Assembly: GCF_000003815.2 (NCBI RefSeq)
Contig: NC_049981.1
Coordinates: 5,954,949 to 6,018,948, forward strand
DNA: 64,000 nucleotides
Origin: Branchiostoma floridae
Lineage: Eukaryota > Chordata > Leptocardii > Amphioxiformes > Branchiostomatidae
Direction of reading: 5' to 3'
A program made the translations under genes and the position numbers. Within the stretch, counting starts at the first letter, position 1; each line of letters begins with the position of its first letter. This document shows positions 1-13,300 of the stretch, piece by piece. The notes beneath the pieces were generated by a model that did not search any database, had not been told where the DNA came from, and was given only the letters and a program-made list of their open reading frames with translations.

Positions 1-1282
1 GTCACAGTAATCTAAGAACGATTCTTTTTAAGTGAGGACCGCTGGATTTCTAGGAAGCAGGTTTCTGTTTTTATTCTCGGAGCGAGCCCTACATAAATCT
101 TGAAAATAGAAATAGCATTTGCGCGGTTGTGTAGGCAGGAGTGCCAATTCAATCTCAAGTCTGGACCAAGATAGAAGGAAATGAAACACTCTACGAATAT
201 CTCTCAGCATATAGAAAGTAAGAGGTAATCTATATCTCCAAGGTGACATGGCAATGTTTCTTATTTAATATTGGTTAAAGCGTCAAATATTGACTCTGAG
301 AGCGTTAGAAATAAACGCTCTTATAAAACTTTTCTGTCGGAATTCAATCAAGTCTATTGTCAAAACTTACAATAAAACTATTACTTGTACAGTCACATAG
401 AACACGGGAAAACAAATCTTTTCATCGTAAATCGACGGGATAAAATTGCGCCATTTGCCATGGCATGTGGACATGACAAAAGTGAACATTCTGACCAACG
501 TTTTCTGACTGTAATACGCGGACAAATCTGATAAAGCCTAACCCAGAATAGCAGTGAGCGGGAATCACAACAAAACGTGCTGTTACTTTTCAAACAGATA
601 TCTGAACTGCTATTTAATTTCTGTACACCAGGCGTAACACGACCATTGTACCAGTAGGACAATCTGCATAACATATATCCTCGACACCGATTGGACCTTT
701 TTTTATCAATAAGTGTGCTGGGTTCTTTACTTTATGCCCCAGCTACGACCCCTCTCCACGCTCCTTATGAAGCACATTGCTCTAAACGGATTTATGATTG
801 TGTTACGTGAACCACCAGGAAAGACAAAAAAATATCAGACATAAAATTCTGTGCAACAAACCGGAAAACATGCATCGTAAATCGTTAAGATGTCTGCAAA
901 GTAGAAATGGCAGATATAAACGTTCTAATGGTTCTCTATGATGACACTGCGTGACTGAATTTAATGAAGTCTTCAAGGTAGAATCTATAATGGAATGGTA
1001 AATACATCATACAGTATATAGAGTTTTAAGATGTTTAAGTGATTCATGCGTATCATTCAATTATCAAGTACCATAACATAAGCAATAATATTATTTGCAT
1101 TTGCACTAATGAAATATGCGTTCTGGTGGTTATAATTTGCCATTATTGAGACATAGATATCATAGATACACTGATCATGTTCCATCCACAAATAATATTC
1201 AAAACACATTGTCTGTATATCTTACAAGTCACAGGCATTCCAAATACCCCATCTGCTTCCCACAGCCAGCATCTTGTGCTGC
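1..1282. other. 3' flank of the minus-strand mosaic gene; no gene recognised
   Basis: No domain-bearing frame was found here. Short open frames on both strands (for example 393-674 minus) have no recognisable motif and no splice context. An ATTAAA hexamer on the minus strand at 960-965 lies about 320 bases past the stop codon of the mosaic gene and is a possible polyadenylation signal. Confidence 0.4.
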
Positions 1283-1383
1283 TTAGAAAACCAGGTGATA
1301 TAGAAGCTGACCAACAAGTGCGGTGGCTATCATCCACCCTTTGGCCAGGTCCTGGTGCCTAGGACTCGCCTTTGACCGTCCAG
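1283..1383 (-). CDS. Exon 17: C-terminal hydrophobic tail and stop
   Basis: The acceptor is a TTTCAG at 1389-1384 and the phase matches exon 16 (one base carried over). The exon encodes 33 residues ending in a hydrophobic run after a basic stretch ([17 protein letters not shown]), then TAA at 1283-1285. Nothing follows the hydrophobic run, which fits a GPI-attachment signal better than a normal transmembrane helix with a cytoplasmic tail. This is inference from composition. Confidence 0.6.
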
Positions 1384-4300
1384 CTGAAACAAAATGTATA
1401 TCGTTCAATAATGATGAATAATGCCAAAGTCAATGTCGACAAGAACCAAAGATAGAATCAACTATTACATAAAAGATTGCTTTGTAATTAGAAAAGATAG
1501 TTGCACTCATGTTTAGCCCCACCTGATTGAATAGAGATTTTCTAATTATCCTATATTGTTTAGCTAGTTGAATATAAAGATTTATTCTATTTTTATTTTA
1601 TTTTTTATTTTATAATTGACCATACAAAAGTCACTGTACTTTCCGTCTTGTAAATAAAAAGCTGTGTAAGAGAATAGTTAACTCAACAGTTTTTATTTAC
1701 ATGCATCAACATATTATGTATCTATTTGCGTAACAAGACATTAAGGCAGTTGTATTTAGCAATAACTACCTGTTTGGTCTTCGGGTGATCCTTGACCCTT
1801 TGGCAGTTCTGTGTTAGATTCTTGATCCCCTGGCGCAGTTTGCTCACCAACGCTCGGCGCGGTGCTGGTTTGCGTGGACACACCGTCTGCGTCGCCACAC
1901 CCCTGCTCATCCTCTCCTGACGCACAGTTCGGGTACCCGTCACAGACCCAATGAGGCGGTACACAGATTGAACCCATGGCGCTACCGGGCCTACCGGGCA
2001 TGTCACAACTGACCGTCCGGCAATCGGCACCTTTTTCATTCTTTACTACACAGTCCTGCTCGTCCTCCTCCCCCAAACAGTCCGCGTCACCGTCACATAC
2101 GAACGCGTCAGGAACGCACGGCGCGTTGCCGTAAACAGACGAACAGTTGAAGCTACATAAACCCCACCTGCCTCCCATTGCATCTTCAACTGTAGTGAAA
2201 GATTTCATACATTAAAACGAGAACACATTTTGTAAGTACCAAAGTAAGTCCAACCATCTGATCAATTAAGGAAGGCTAAACATCCAGACCCAGATAAACA
2301 ATATTCAAACAAAATTCTCTACAATTCTGAATGCCACAATCCCATACACAAAAGGAGTTAAAATCATAGTTACTCCGGCAAAAATGTTAATATCGCTACC
2401 AACAGTAAACCGTACTTTCTACACTTTGACAAAAGTTGGTGCAATCTAATAAAGACAGTGTACGCAAAGGCACAAAATTTGATGTCATCTACAGCCTTAG
2501 GTGCCCCCCCCCCCCAAGTGCAACAAAATCAATGAACCACCAAAGACAATGTACAAGGAACATTGCATGGCTGTAGCAAGTAAATACTCATCAAACATAT
2601 GCCACAGCTACATCTGCAACATTCCTTTAGACTGGACAAAACAGACATCCTTGGCCGTGAATCACGGTGGAATGAGCACGGATAAAGGGGAAATTAAACC
2701 CCTCATCACAGAGGACAATAACTTCTCCTATAGTATTGTCTTGTCATATCTATACAAACTTAATTTACATTTGGGTGACATTTTTCTGCGATCCTTATAA
2801 GCTGGTGACTTTGAAAATCATGTTCAAATTCTTGACATTGTATAGAATTGTTCCGCCTGTTCATTCTAATGAATAGTGATGGGTGCCACTCAAGAAGTCC
2901 AGAGCGAATTTTTTTTTTTTTGTTTTTATCTAGTTGTAGATTGAATTGTACCTAAAACTCTGATCAATGTAAAATTTGGGGTGTCCCTGTCATGATTTTC
3001 ATACCCTGCCAAATAAACTCTATTGGGTTCTTTGCATAGACTACGTCGGTTATGATTGCAGTGGCAGGTTACCGTCATTGGGTCTTTCGTCCTCCCCATC
3101 CGTACAGTCCTGGTGCCCGTCTCCCAGCTGACGTGACGGCAGACATGTGACGTCGTTACGGCAGGTGAAGAAGCAATGTTTGGGCACACCTGTGATGAAG
3201 AGTACATCGCAAACGTAAACCTTACTACCTAAAATAATTTTATCAGGTCGGTAATGATAAAGATTATGGAAGAATCCATTTTGCACAATCAGACACGGTG
3301 AAGGCAAACGCTTCATGCAACATCCTTTGTCTTTCGTCAGTATCTGACCATTTCCAAAGTCATATCCAGTCGCTTTATTAATTGCTATTTGGCATGGTCA
3401 ACATTGTTTACCATTTCTGTACATAATTTCATCGGGCTGGAAAATTAATTGAACAGTTTTTATGTTTGTTGGGGGGGGGGGGTACGAATTATTTTCCTCG
3501 TCTTTATAGAAGTATCAAGAGCCTGTCACCGTCAGTGCAAACTGACATGTTTACTTTGATGAAGACAGCAGATAGGATGACAACACGTCTACAGGGAAGT
3601 ATAGTAGGTTGCTTATTTACGAAAACTATCGACATTGTTCTTCCTTTAGTTATTCATCAAACACCTACCTTGCACACAGCCTTGTTCATCCTCCCCATCC
3701 AAACAGTCTTCTATTTCATCGCAGATCCAGCTACTTGGCACGCAGGAGGCACTATCCAATGTCGTTTGACATTCCATCCCACAATCTGCAACACAAAATA
3801 CTTTCAGTTAGAATTGTTTTAGGTACGTATAGCTCTTTTTTAATTAAGCTGTTAATTGTTAATTGATCGTTTTGTAATTCTACTATTCTATAAAGTTTCA
3901 TCTACACTATTATCCATCTTTACACACACGCTAGAGCTGCACACGTGTGCGATACGGGACGATTCTTCAAGAATCACAAAACGACATATTTAGATATAAG
4001 TTAAAGGCGTCTCAATTATCATTCATGGTATCTTTAAGTTGTTGAAAGAAAAATTGAAATAAATCAATGCGAAGCGTGGTTTATCGTCGTTTATACCCCT
4101 GTAACATTGTCGACCATTCGGAAGTGCTTCGCGACCGCAGGAAGGTCGACCGATTTTTACATCGACAGAAGGTCACGCGTATTTTTTGCCTTAAAATCGC
4201 ACTTGTCACACTGAGTGAGGCTCGGGCAATCGCCTAGGAATACACTTATGATAATAAGTCTACAATTACATTGCCCCACCTCCTGCGCGCTGATAGAAAA

Positions 4301-7300
4301 AACACCAGACGTATTACTTCCGAGTTTCGCAGACTCGTTGTCCGATCGATTTTTTGCGCAATGTGGAGAAGTCTTACCATTACAGTTCTCCTCGTCCCTC
4401 CCTGTAGAGCAGTCTTCCACGCCGTCACAAGCTTGAAATCCGTGGAACACCCCAGCCCCTCGTCCAGGACTGGTGCCGTCCCAACATGACATGAACTGAC
4501 TGTCAATTTCTACAGTACAAAGAAAACACAATGAAAATAAATGAAAAAAAAAACTTTATTGAACATTTTTTCCCAAAAAAAAGCTATTAGTAAGTACATG
4601 TCGTAGCAATAAGGCACAGCACAATCATTTATCAATGACAGGTACCTTAAATAGGTGTATGACGTTTAAGTTACTGATTACGTGATTGTCGGCATAGTGA
4701 CTAAAAGATATTATCATACCACAAAAAATGATACCTAACCCTACATCATTACTGCCAGGCAACAACCTCAACATTACATCATCCCATTTTTATGGAGAGT
4801 AACAGTGGTGAAGGTAAAGCAACAAACCCAAGCATCCGAGATCTTTCAAGCCGGCGGTAAATTCCAGTCGACCGCACTCTGTTTGAAGTACGTCTTCGCA
4901 AACAGTGCTGCAACACAATCAGTATATCAGAACAGTATTTCTTTGTCACTTTATTCATAATTAGTATCTTCAGGATGAAGTGTGGCTTGCATGTGTATTC
5001 ACTAGAAGAAGAAACCACGACTGACAGAAAATAATTAGGCCCTCCGTTTCCAAAACCAATCAAACCGACAAGCTTAGAATTAAAACAGCAATGGAAGGAG
5101 AAATAGCTGCATTTATGCAATATCACCGTTGTAATTTCAGCACTTGTAGAGTCACTTTTTTATATTTCATGATAGCAAGTCATCACGGCGGTCGGTTGCT
5201 AGGGTATTCTTTCCCGTTGCTATGCGAGTTCGACAGAGTATCGGGTTACAAGAGGCCTACTATTTGCTAACCGTAAAATATTTCAAAATAAACAAGATGT
5301 TATGACAAGGAAAATGTTTTCAAAATAAGATTAAATTCGCAATATTAGATAGTTTGAATCTTCCTGTTTGAATTGAGATATTTGTTTTGTTTCGATTTTG
5401 CTACCAAAGACGGTTATTTTCTGTTTCAAGGAAGGCCTTCAATTTGACCATACTCTTGATAAGATGGGCCGCAAGTGCCATGGCAAATTCTCGATTTTTA
5501 TATTTTTCGTCATCTGAGAGGCAAATAAAACTTTCTGTTTTTGGGATTTTTTAATTTCTAATTTTAAGCAAAGTTACAGTCAAAAATATGCGTAAAAATG
5601 CCATTTTTCGCACTTAATTACCAATAATTCAAAATCTAAGGCATTTTTTAAAAATCCCAAAAACAGAAATCTCGGGAAAACCGTTGCGGTCATTTTGAGC
5701 CGTCAATGAGTTATGTTGGACTCTTCTTGGTGGAGATCTTAAACGATGTTTACACGCATGTCATACCGCACGGAGAGCGGGAGGGTGTAGTTGATACCGG
5801 TGTAAACAACACTTATGATATTCAAGGTCACCAACAAAAACGCCAGTAGCTTCGTTACATATTACAGGTCCCAAACAAAGTGAAAGCATAGGTGTACTAT
5901 CCAGAAAATTGTTTATATTGGTTAAAAAGTATATTTTTCGCCTGATTCAAGTTAGTTTGGGGGAAAATGCCAGAATGCACGGTTTTACCTGCAATGACCG
6001 CAGATGACCTAAATAGAACACGGGTTCGGTTCGAATTACGTCAGATGGAACCTCGTAGAAGAGGGTTCGAATTCGGCTAGACATGGGAGATTTTGAGCCC
6101 GTATTTCACCACCGTGCATGGATAAATATTATCGTAATTTCACTTTTGTGTTTATCTTTGGCAACTTCATCAATATAATATTATGTAATATACAGCTCAG
6201 TAAGGTTTGATAATGAGTGTATCTACATCCCTCCATGCTTATAGCGCTGCGGCAAACATCCGTCAAAAGCCGGACAGAAACTGTCCCTTGGTCGACATGT
6301 CCCGTTACAGAAGGCCTCATCAGATGCACACCCCGAACCTTTAAAAAAGCAGACAATCGGTATGATGCGTTAGCATTCAGGCACAACTTGGTAAAGTCTT
6401 CCTACAGCAGACTCAGTTTACACTACAGTCTTAACCAACCTTGCACTCTTGTGGGTGTGGCTGCTGTGTGGTTTTAAGACATATATATATATAAATATAT
6501 ATATAGGGAGGGTAGCGTGTAAAGGTTGTCCAAACAATCTGACCCCTAGCGGCTTGCTGTGGTACTGCAGTGGAACGTACCGGTACAATACCGTTTTTAC
6601 TTGTTCGACCAGTCCGGCAAAACCGGACCTGAAAAATCTAGTGACTGGATTTTGGACCGATTTAAAAATGAACAGATTAAACCGCCAGGCGTTCAAATGT
6701 TTTCAGGATTACTGGTCTAAGAAAATAACGATAGCGAGAGTAAATTATACTTGTAAGTTGATAGCCATTTTCACCAAGTGTTTGCAGTTAAAGTTTGTCC
6801 AAGTTCGAGGTAGTTTAGTGATGTGTACATGACGATAAGATTTCAAAAAGCCAGTGGAAGTCTCCAAACAGAATTGTTAGTAGCAAAATGAACTATTGTT
6901 TTGTATATCGCCCATTCAAAAGTTTTCACAGACAATCAAGTCCCAGTTCATGTTCGGACCGGGACCTGATCCTCTTGACGTGAACCGTACATGTAGCTGA
7001 ATTTTATGTACCCAACTGTATATGTATTCTTTGTCAATAGTGGTAATTGTTGATATCTTAGTATAAGATTGCACACTCTGTCTTGTACTAAAAATGGAAG
7101 CAAAACAAACAACATCTTACCATTTATGACAAGAATTTCGACCCTCAGTGCATCAAATATGAAATGAATTCGTGGTTTAGGCTGTGGATAGAAGCGGGTG
7201 TAGAAGGCATGAACCGTGTTGTCTAACATGTTTCGAGCATAGCGATAATTGTCGCTATTTCCAGTGAAAACCTGAAACAAAATGTTTATGGCATCTAATA

Positions 7301-10300
7301 TAACAGCGATATTTTAATGTCAAATCTATTTTTATAAAAAGAATATGAATGAATCGTCTACGTGTGCTACCCTTTCACTGTAAATTAGGTTTAATCCTCA
7401 AGCACCCGACCTTTTTTTGCGACTAAAATGACCGAGTGGGGTCCAAAAGGACCCCAAAATGTTTTGTTCATAACATCTCGGTTCCAATTCCTAGCGGTGA
7501 TCATTGTGCATACATTGCTTCTTCAATGCAAGAGGAACATTTTGACATGTTAAGGTGTTGCTAATTCCACCTCATTATCATAATTTATGCAAAATATCAG
7601 AAGGACCATCTTTTGCACTAAACCTATTCTGACCAGAGAGCGGAATTTTGAGGCCCTCTGCAACCATTATGTCGCATAACTCATGAACACTTAGTGCTAA
7701 AGCTACGAAACTTGGTTATATATCACAAAATATTGTTAGCAAATTTTTTTTGTCAATAAAGTAAAGTTTCCGTTATTTGGGGTTGCCATGGCAACGGAAT
7801 TATGACAGGCATATTTTTGCCAAAATTTTCCAATTTCGATTTAAACAGGTTTTTTTTTGGTAAACAATGCTTGTTTTCTTACAACAATAAAATTCTATGA
7901 AATTCAATGCTATTTTCATGATTCAAAATTAATGATTTATGCTAATTTCATGACGTCATTAGTCAAAATCCAAGATGGCCGCCCTTATTAGCTTAATGAC
8001 GTCATAATGTCGTCATATTATATGGTGATGACACATAAGTTTTATGAGGATTTAGTTTAACATGTATATTATGTTCTGAAAGTTTGGTGGTGAAACGATA
8101 AATAGTAAGGGAGTTAGACTCAAAAGTTTGTTTCAAAAGCTACACTTTTTTGCTGGGGTCCGTTTGGACCCCAGACGGACTGATCACGGACTTTCTTTAT
8201 AGCTTCCACAGTATTGTACTAATTTTCATAAAAACTAAGGAGAAGGTATAGAAGATGTTGGCTGACAAAGTCACGGAAGGAATTTTTCTTCAGATTAGAA
8301 ATGTTCAAATGGCACTGCAAAATGTACGCCTGGGGTACAAACGGACCCCACTCGGGTGTTTGAGGGTTAAGCAATACATTAACCGTATTTAGAAGGGGAA
8401 GGGGAGGGGGTGGGCGGTTGAGGCCTGCGCCAACATTAATGTGGCATAACGCATGAACAGCATAAGCTAGAGCCACCAAATTTTGTGAGTTCTAAACGTT
8501 AGTTGGCAATAAAGTGGCATAACGCATGAACAGAATAAGCTAGAGCCACCAAATTTTGTGAGTTTTAAACGTTAGTTGGCAATAAAGTGGCATAACGCAT
8601 GAAAAGCATAAGCTAGAGCCACCAAATTTTGTTAGTTCTAAAATGTATTTGGAAGTAAGTTAACAAAGCATTATTCTTTCATTTGTTTCGGTTCCGATAT
8701 TGGTACAGTATTTTTCAAGTTCATTTGCTATATTACTGCTATTTGCTATTTATCAAAATCTTCTGTGAAATAAAAAATGGGGGTCATATAGATAATGTGT
8801 TTAAGAATTATAGAAGTTAGAAAGGGGCGGTCCTCGAAAGTCGCCCCCCGTCCAGTATTGACAAAAATAGGCTCGTCTAAATAGAGTTAACTGAACATCT
8901 ATTTTGAAGTATTAGATTTACAACACTAATCTATTGACTGCTACCATGTGAAATAACAAACGAAAATTGAGTAAGGTGAAGGTTAGCTAATATTGCACTG
9001 TTTTTCTGTTTTCACAGTGTGTGAAGTTTAACTGACCTTTTCGTCCCCAGTGCTCAGAGTGTACGGTGTCCATGTCTCACCATTCACAGAGAACGACATC
9101 TTGTATGACGTCACCCAGCGTTCCATGTTGTAAGCCCCCTGTGTGATGACACCGGCAACTTCGTAGACATTGTCGTGCTTGATCTTGAGAGAGAGGGAAA
9201 ACACTTTACTTTTGTATATCGATATAAAGCCAGTCTATTTGATTCCAGACCCGTAAAAGTCAGAGGTATGGTTTCATCAGATCAGTATTACTACGTAACT
9301 AACTAGAAAGACTCTTTTGTTTTCATAACCCATCCTTTCGATGACCGGTCGTCCGTCTGTCATCTTCCTTAGGGCGATTCTGACTGATTCGTTTTGTAAT
9401 GCAGCGCTACTGCTTACAGTTAGCTAAGCGCTAATGCTTACAGTTACAAATACGCTCACAAACGTTAAGAATTTACATAAGTGCAGTGACAGCTAATGCA
9501 AGTATTCACCTCAGTTTAGGACGGAATTATATGCAAAATATATGTAGTCACTATATGTATATCAATTCCTTAAAGTTTGTAACCGCATTCGTAACTGTAA
9601 GCAGCGACGCCTAGCACTGCAGTTCAACCAGTCAGTATCGCCTTGAGAAAGGAGACAAACGTTCAGAGAGACTAATCTCCAAGCAGATCCTACGGTAGCA
9701 TAAAATAATACCAAATGCTGGCAGAGGAGTGAAGCCGGCTAAGGAGTGTTTTGGGGTACCGGAGAGAAGCGTCAGTGTAAATAAAGTAAGGTTTGTGAGT
9801 AAAACTTTCAATTCGTATTTTGAGGCCATTTGCAGATGTCCACCATATTCTGATGGAGGCAAACAATTGAGAAAGCTGACCGGGACCTTTGCACAGGGTG
9901 TCAGTGAATATTCATTCACCCGATCCCATACCATTTACCCAGGAGACTTCAATGTGTGGAAGTCAGAGGAAGAGTTACCTGAAGCCACGGTCCACTGTCC
10001 TGCAAACTGGGAGACCAGCACGCTCCCAACTCCAGCCCTCTCCCGTTGTTCAGACGCGCCAGCCACGGGAAGAAGTCTCCATCTCGCGATGAAGCGGTGA
10101 AATGGAGGTCGGGAATTTTCGGAGCGACAGATGGATTGCCGGCATCGATACCAACCCCCAATGGAACGTCGTTTCCTTGCACCAGCCATGCGTTTTCGTC
10201 TACAAATAAACGGGACCAATGTATTAGCATGTATTAAAATAACACTTATCGCAGTAGTGCAAGACAAATTTATTTTTAGAATAGGATCGGCCTTTTCCGC

Positions 10301-13300
10301 TTCTATTGTCGCAACGTTACCTCTACTTTGCATAAAAACGGCGTAACAATGTTTATTTCCTGAACACGCTACATCTGTTTAATGCTAACTCTTGACTACT
10401 GATTTTCCTTATAAAATGTTTCACCTAACTGAAATTCTTCCCTTACCCTCAGCAATAGATATAACTTATTTGTATCTTCTGAGAAAATTGCGTGCCGATC
10501 ATAGTGCGGCTAGAACTGGTTATTGAACTTCAGCAAACTGACCGTTAGTGACGTACACCTCCATCACCATGGCAACCCAGCCCTCGTAGCCTGTTGGATA
10601 CAGACGGATGTATTGTGACGTCACAGGAACTGGGAGAGGACGACTTACTTTGTTGTACCGGTCTCGGTTTCCATCGAAAATCTGTGAAGAAAGGTAAAAA
10701 GGTTCGTTTGTGTTTAAAAATTAGACATAGAACTAGAACAGCATCATTATCAACTATTTATAAGTGTATCCAAAATACAGGCTTACTTTCTAAAAAACTA
10801 TCCTTGACAGTAAAAAATCAATCCTATTATTAAGATCAAAGAACCCACATATTATAAATGAATTGTGTAAATTCGTCTTCCATTGCCTAAAAAAGAAGTC
10901 AAACCCAACAAAACTGGTATAATGTAAACTTACGTAGCACAGCATAGTCGTATAATGTAGTTCTTAGAACCTTTGTAATTTCCTTATTATACGTGTTGTT
11001 TGTACCTGCGATTAGCCCTTGGGCATGAACTTGCAATAAACATACATTATCAAAAAGTAAAAGTTTCTATATTTATGAACTTGCACGGACCTCTATCCAA
11101 AACAGAAATATAATGATATTTTGGTACAAAATTAGTCATGTGGAACTTCTAAGTGCATTGGAAGAAATCCTGAGGACTATCTTAATTAGTGTAAAGGTAT
11201 GTATGTATGATACGCCACGAAATCCTTGGATTTGTTTCTAACCATCCTCCTACGCAGGGACATCCAACAGCTGTTTCGCTAGCGAAACCGCCTGTTTAGA
11301 TGTACCCTGCTTTCTCAACCGTCACTCTTAGTTCCTGTGGACGTCACCCCAAACCAACGTTAGCCAATCAGAGAATAATTCTTTCAGTTTTCAAAAGGGG
11401 TCTCGCATATATAAGTATCAGCTCATGAATACTTATAAGCAGGGCGGTCAGTAACTAAGGGTGACGGTTGAGAAAGCAGGGTACATCCAAACAGGTGGTT
11501 TCGCTGTTGGATGTCCCTGCGTTGGATGATGGTTTCCAACATCCCATTCCCGTGAACATAAACCTTATGTACCTGCACATCATTGTTGGTGCCGTTATAC
11601 GGTGCCCACTCATTGCCATCCATGCTAAAGGCAAGAGTGAATGACGTCACCCAACTGCCCAGGTCCCAGTTGGAGCCGCCTCCACTGATGACCACACCCG
11701 TCACGTTAGTCGTTTTGCCAAAGTAAACCTGTGGTCACAAAAATACAAATTAAACATACAAAATACAAAATGTGACACAACTTGGTCTTCATAAATTTAT
11801 GACTACAATCTAGATAAAGAAAATAAGATAGGATTAAATGTGGATATCACGTACCTGAATCCATTGGTCCCCCACTGTGCTCGGTACCCAGCAGTATTCT
11901 GGTGTAGTCGGAGACGTGTGCCGAGCCTGGAATGCGGCAAACTCCGGCTTGTACTCGGAACTGGCAGTGATGAAAACATCGGGAATGTACCGACTCGTCA
12001 AACCAAGCGAAAATCCAGTAGGTAAGACATCTGTGAGGAAAATGTCAACAGTAATACTTTTAAAACTTGGGCGATTTCTCTCAAAGTTGACAATGATATG
12101 ATGGACAGAATGGTTCCTTCTTACTATTTTTATCATTATTATCATAACTATGTAGTAAAAATTTCACTAACTACCTCCACAATCCTCCTCATCCTCCCCT
12201 CCACTACAGTCCGTCAGGTTGTCACACAGCTGAGACTCCAACAGGCAGGCACCGTCCGCACAGGGGAACTGCTTAGATCCGCAACCTGTTTGGGTGGAGT
12301 TTCATTATGAAATCGAAGAATTTTTTTCAGCCCTTCTGACTTCAGTTCTGCTTCTTCATGCTACATGTAGCCGATGTAGGTGGCGCTTTTGTGGTGAGAA
12401 GACAATCCTAAAAGTGGGCAAGTTTGTATCCACCCTCGTCCCGGTTCGTCACTAGGTTTGGGATTGTGTTCTCGCCGCAAAACCGCCACCTACATCGACG
12501 ACAAATAGCGGTGAGAAGCAGAACTCCAGTCAGAAGCTATGAGGAAGGTGTCAGATAGACAACGAAACGTTACCAAGTAAGTACATACTGGCTGTGTACA
12601 GGAATTCGCCTATATCCTATTTTTCTGACAAACAAGAATGGTAAAACCTCCATGCTCACATAGTCTATTTCAAGTACTTTTAGTAAATCATTTAGCTTGA
12701 CCAGAAGGATTATCCAATTGTTATACAATTCGACAATTAAGCAACTGGTGAATGCTGGTCGAAGTGCACATGCTTATTGGTCTCTTAAGCTCTTAGACTG
12801 TGTATATGATAAGGTCTTGCTCCAAGACTCCACTGTGTTATACTGGTAAAATTGCGTATATGATAGGGTCTTTCTCCCTTGAACACTGTGATATTCTGGT
12901 TATAGTACAGGTCTGATAGGTTTCACTCCTTGACACTGAGTTATAGAAAATAAACACTACGTAGAAATGGTTCATGTATGGTCGATGTAGGTCCTAATAC
13001 CTGACGCTGTGTTAAATTTGATACAGTTCATGCAGTTAGTACCCTACTCCCTAGGACGAGTACTAGTTATTTAAAATTTGCACACAGTTTTAATGTAGTT
13101 GCAACACAGTTGAAACAAAAATCAAGCAACAGTTTCTTAACACTTTAGGAATTGTTGGTTTGTAAATTTTTATTACATAGAATTTCCCTCCACAAAATGT
13201 TTATTTCGACTTATTTTTTGTGCCTTCCGCACCGAGAAAGGACGGCAAGCCCTCCTTTTTGTACCCCACCAACCCCCTCTAGCTCGTTCGCTCCGCTCCC

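Noticed and set aside
393-674. Cys/Ser-rich minus-strand frame past the mosaic gene
   Set aside because: No domain pattern, and the mosaic gene already has a phase-correct last exon with a stop at 1283.
6020-6075. GGTTCGAATT boxes resembling Pol III B boxes
   Set aside because: No tRNA cloverleaf or A box at the right spacing.
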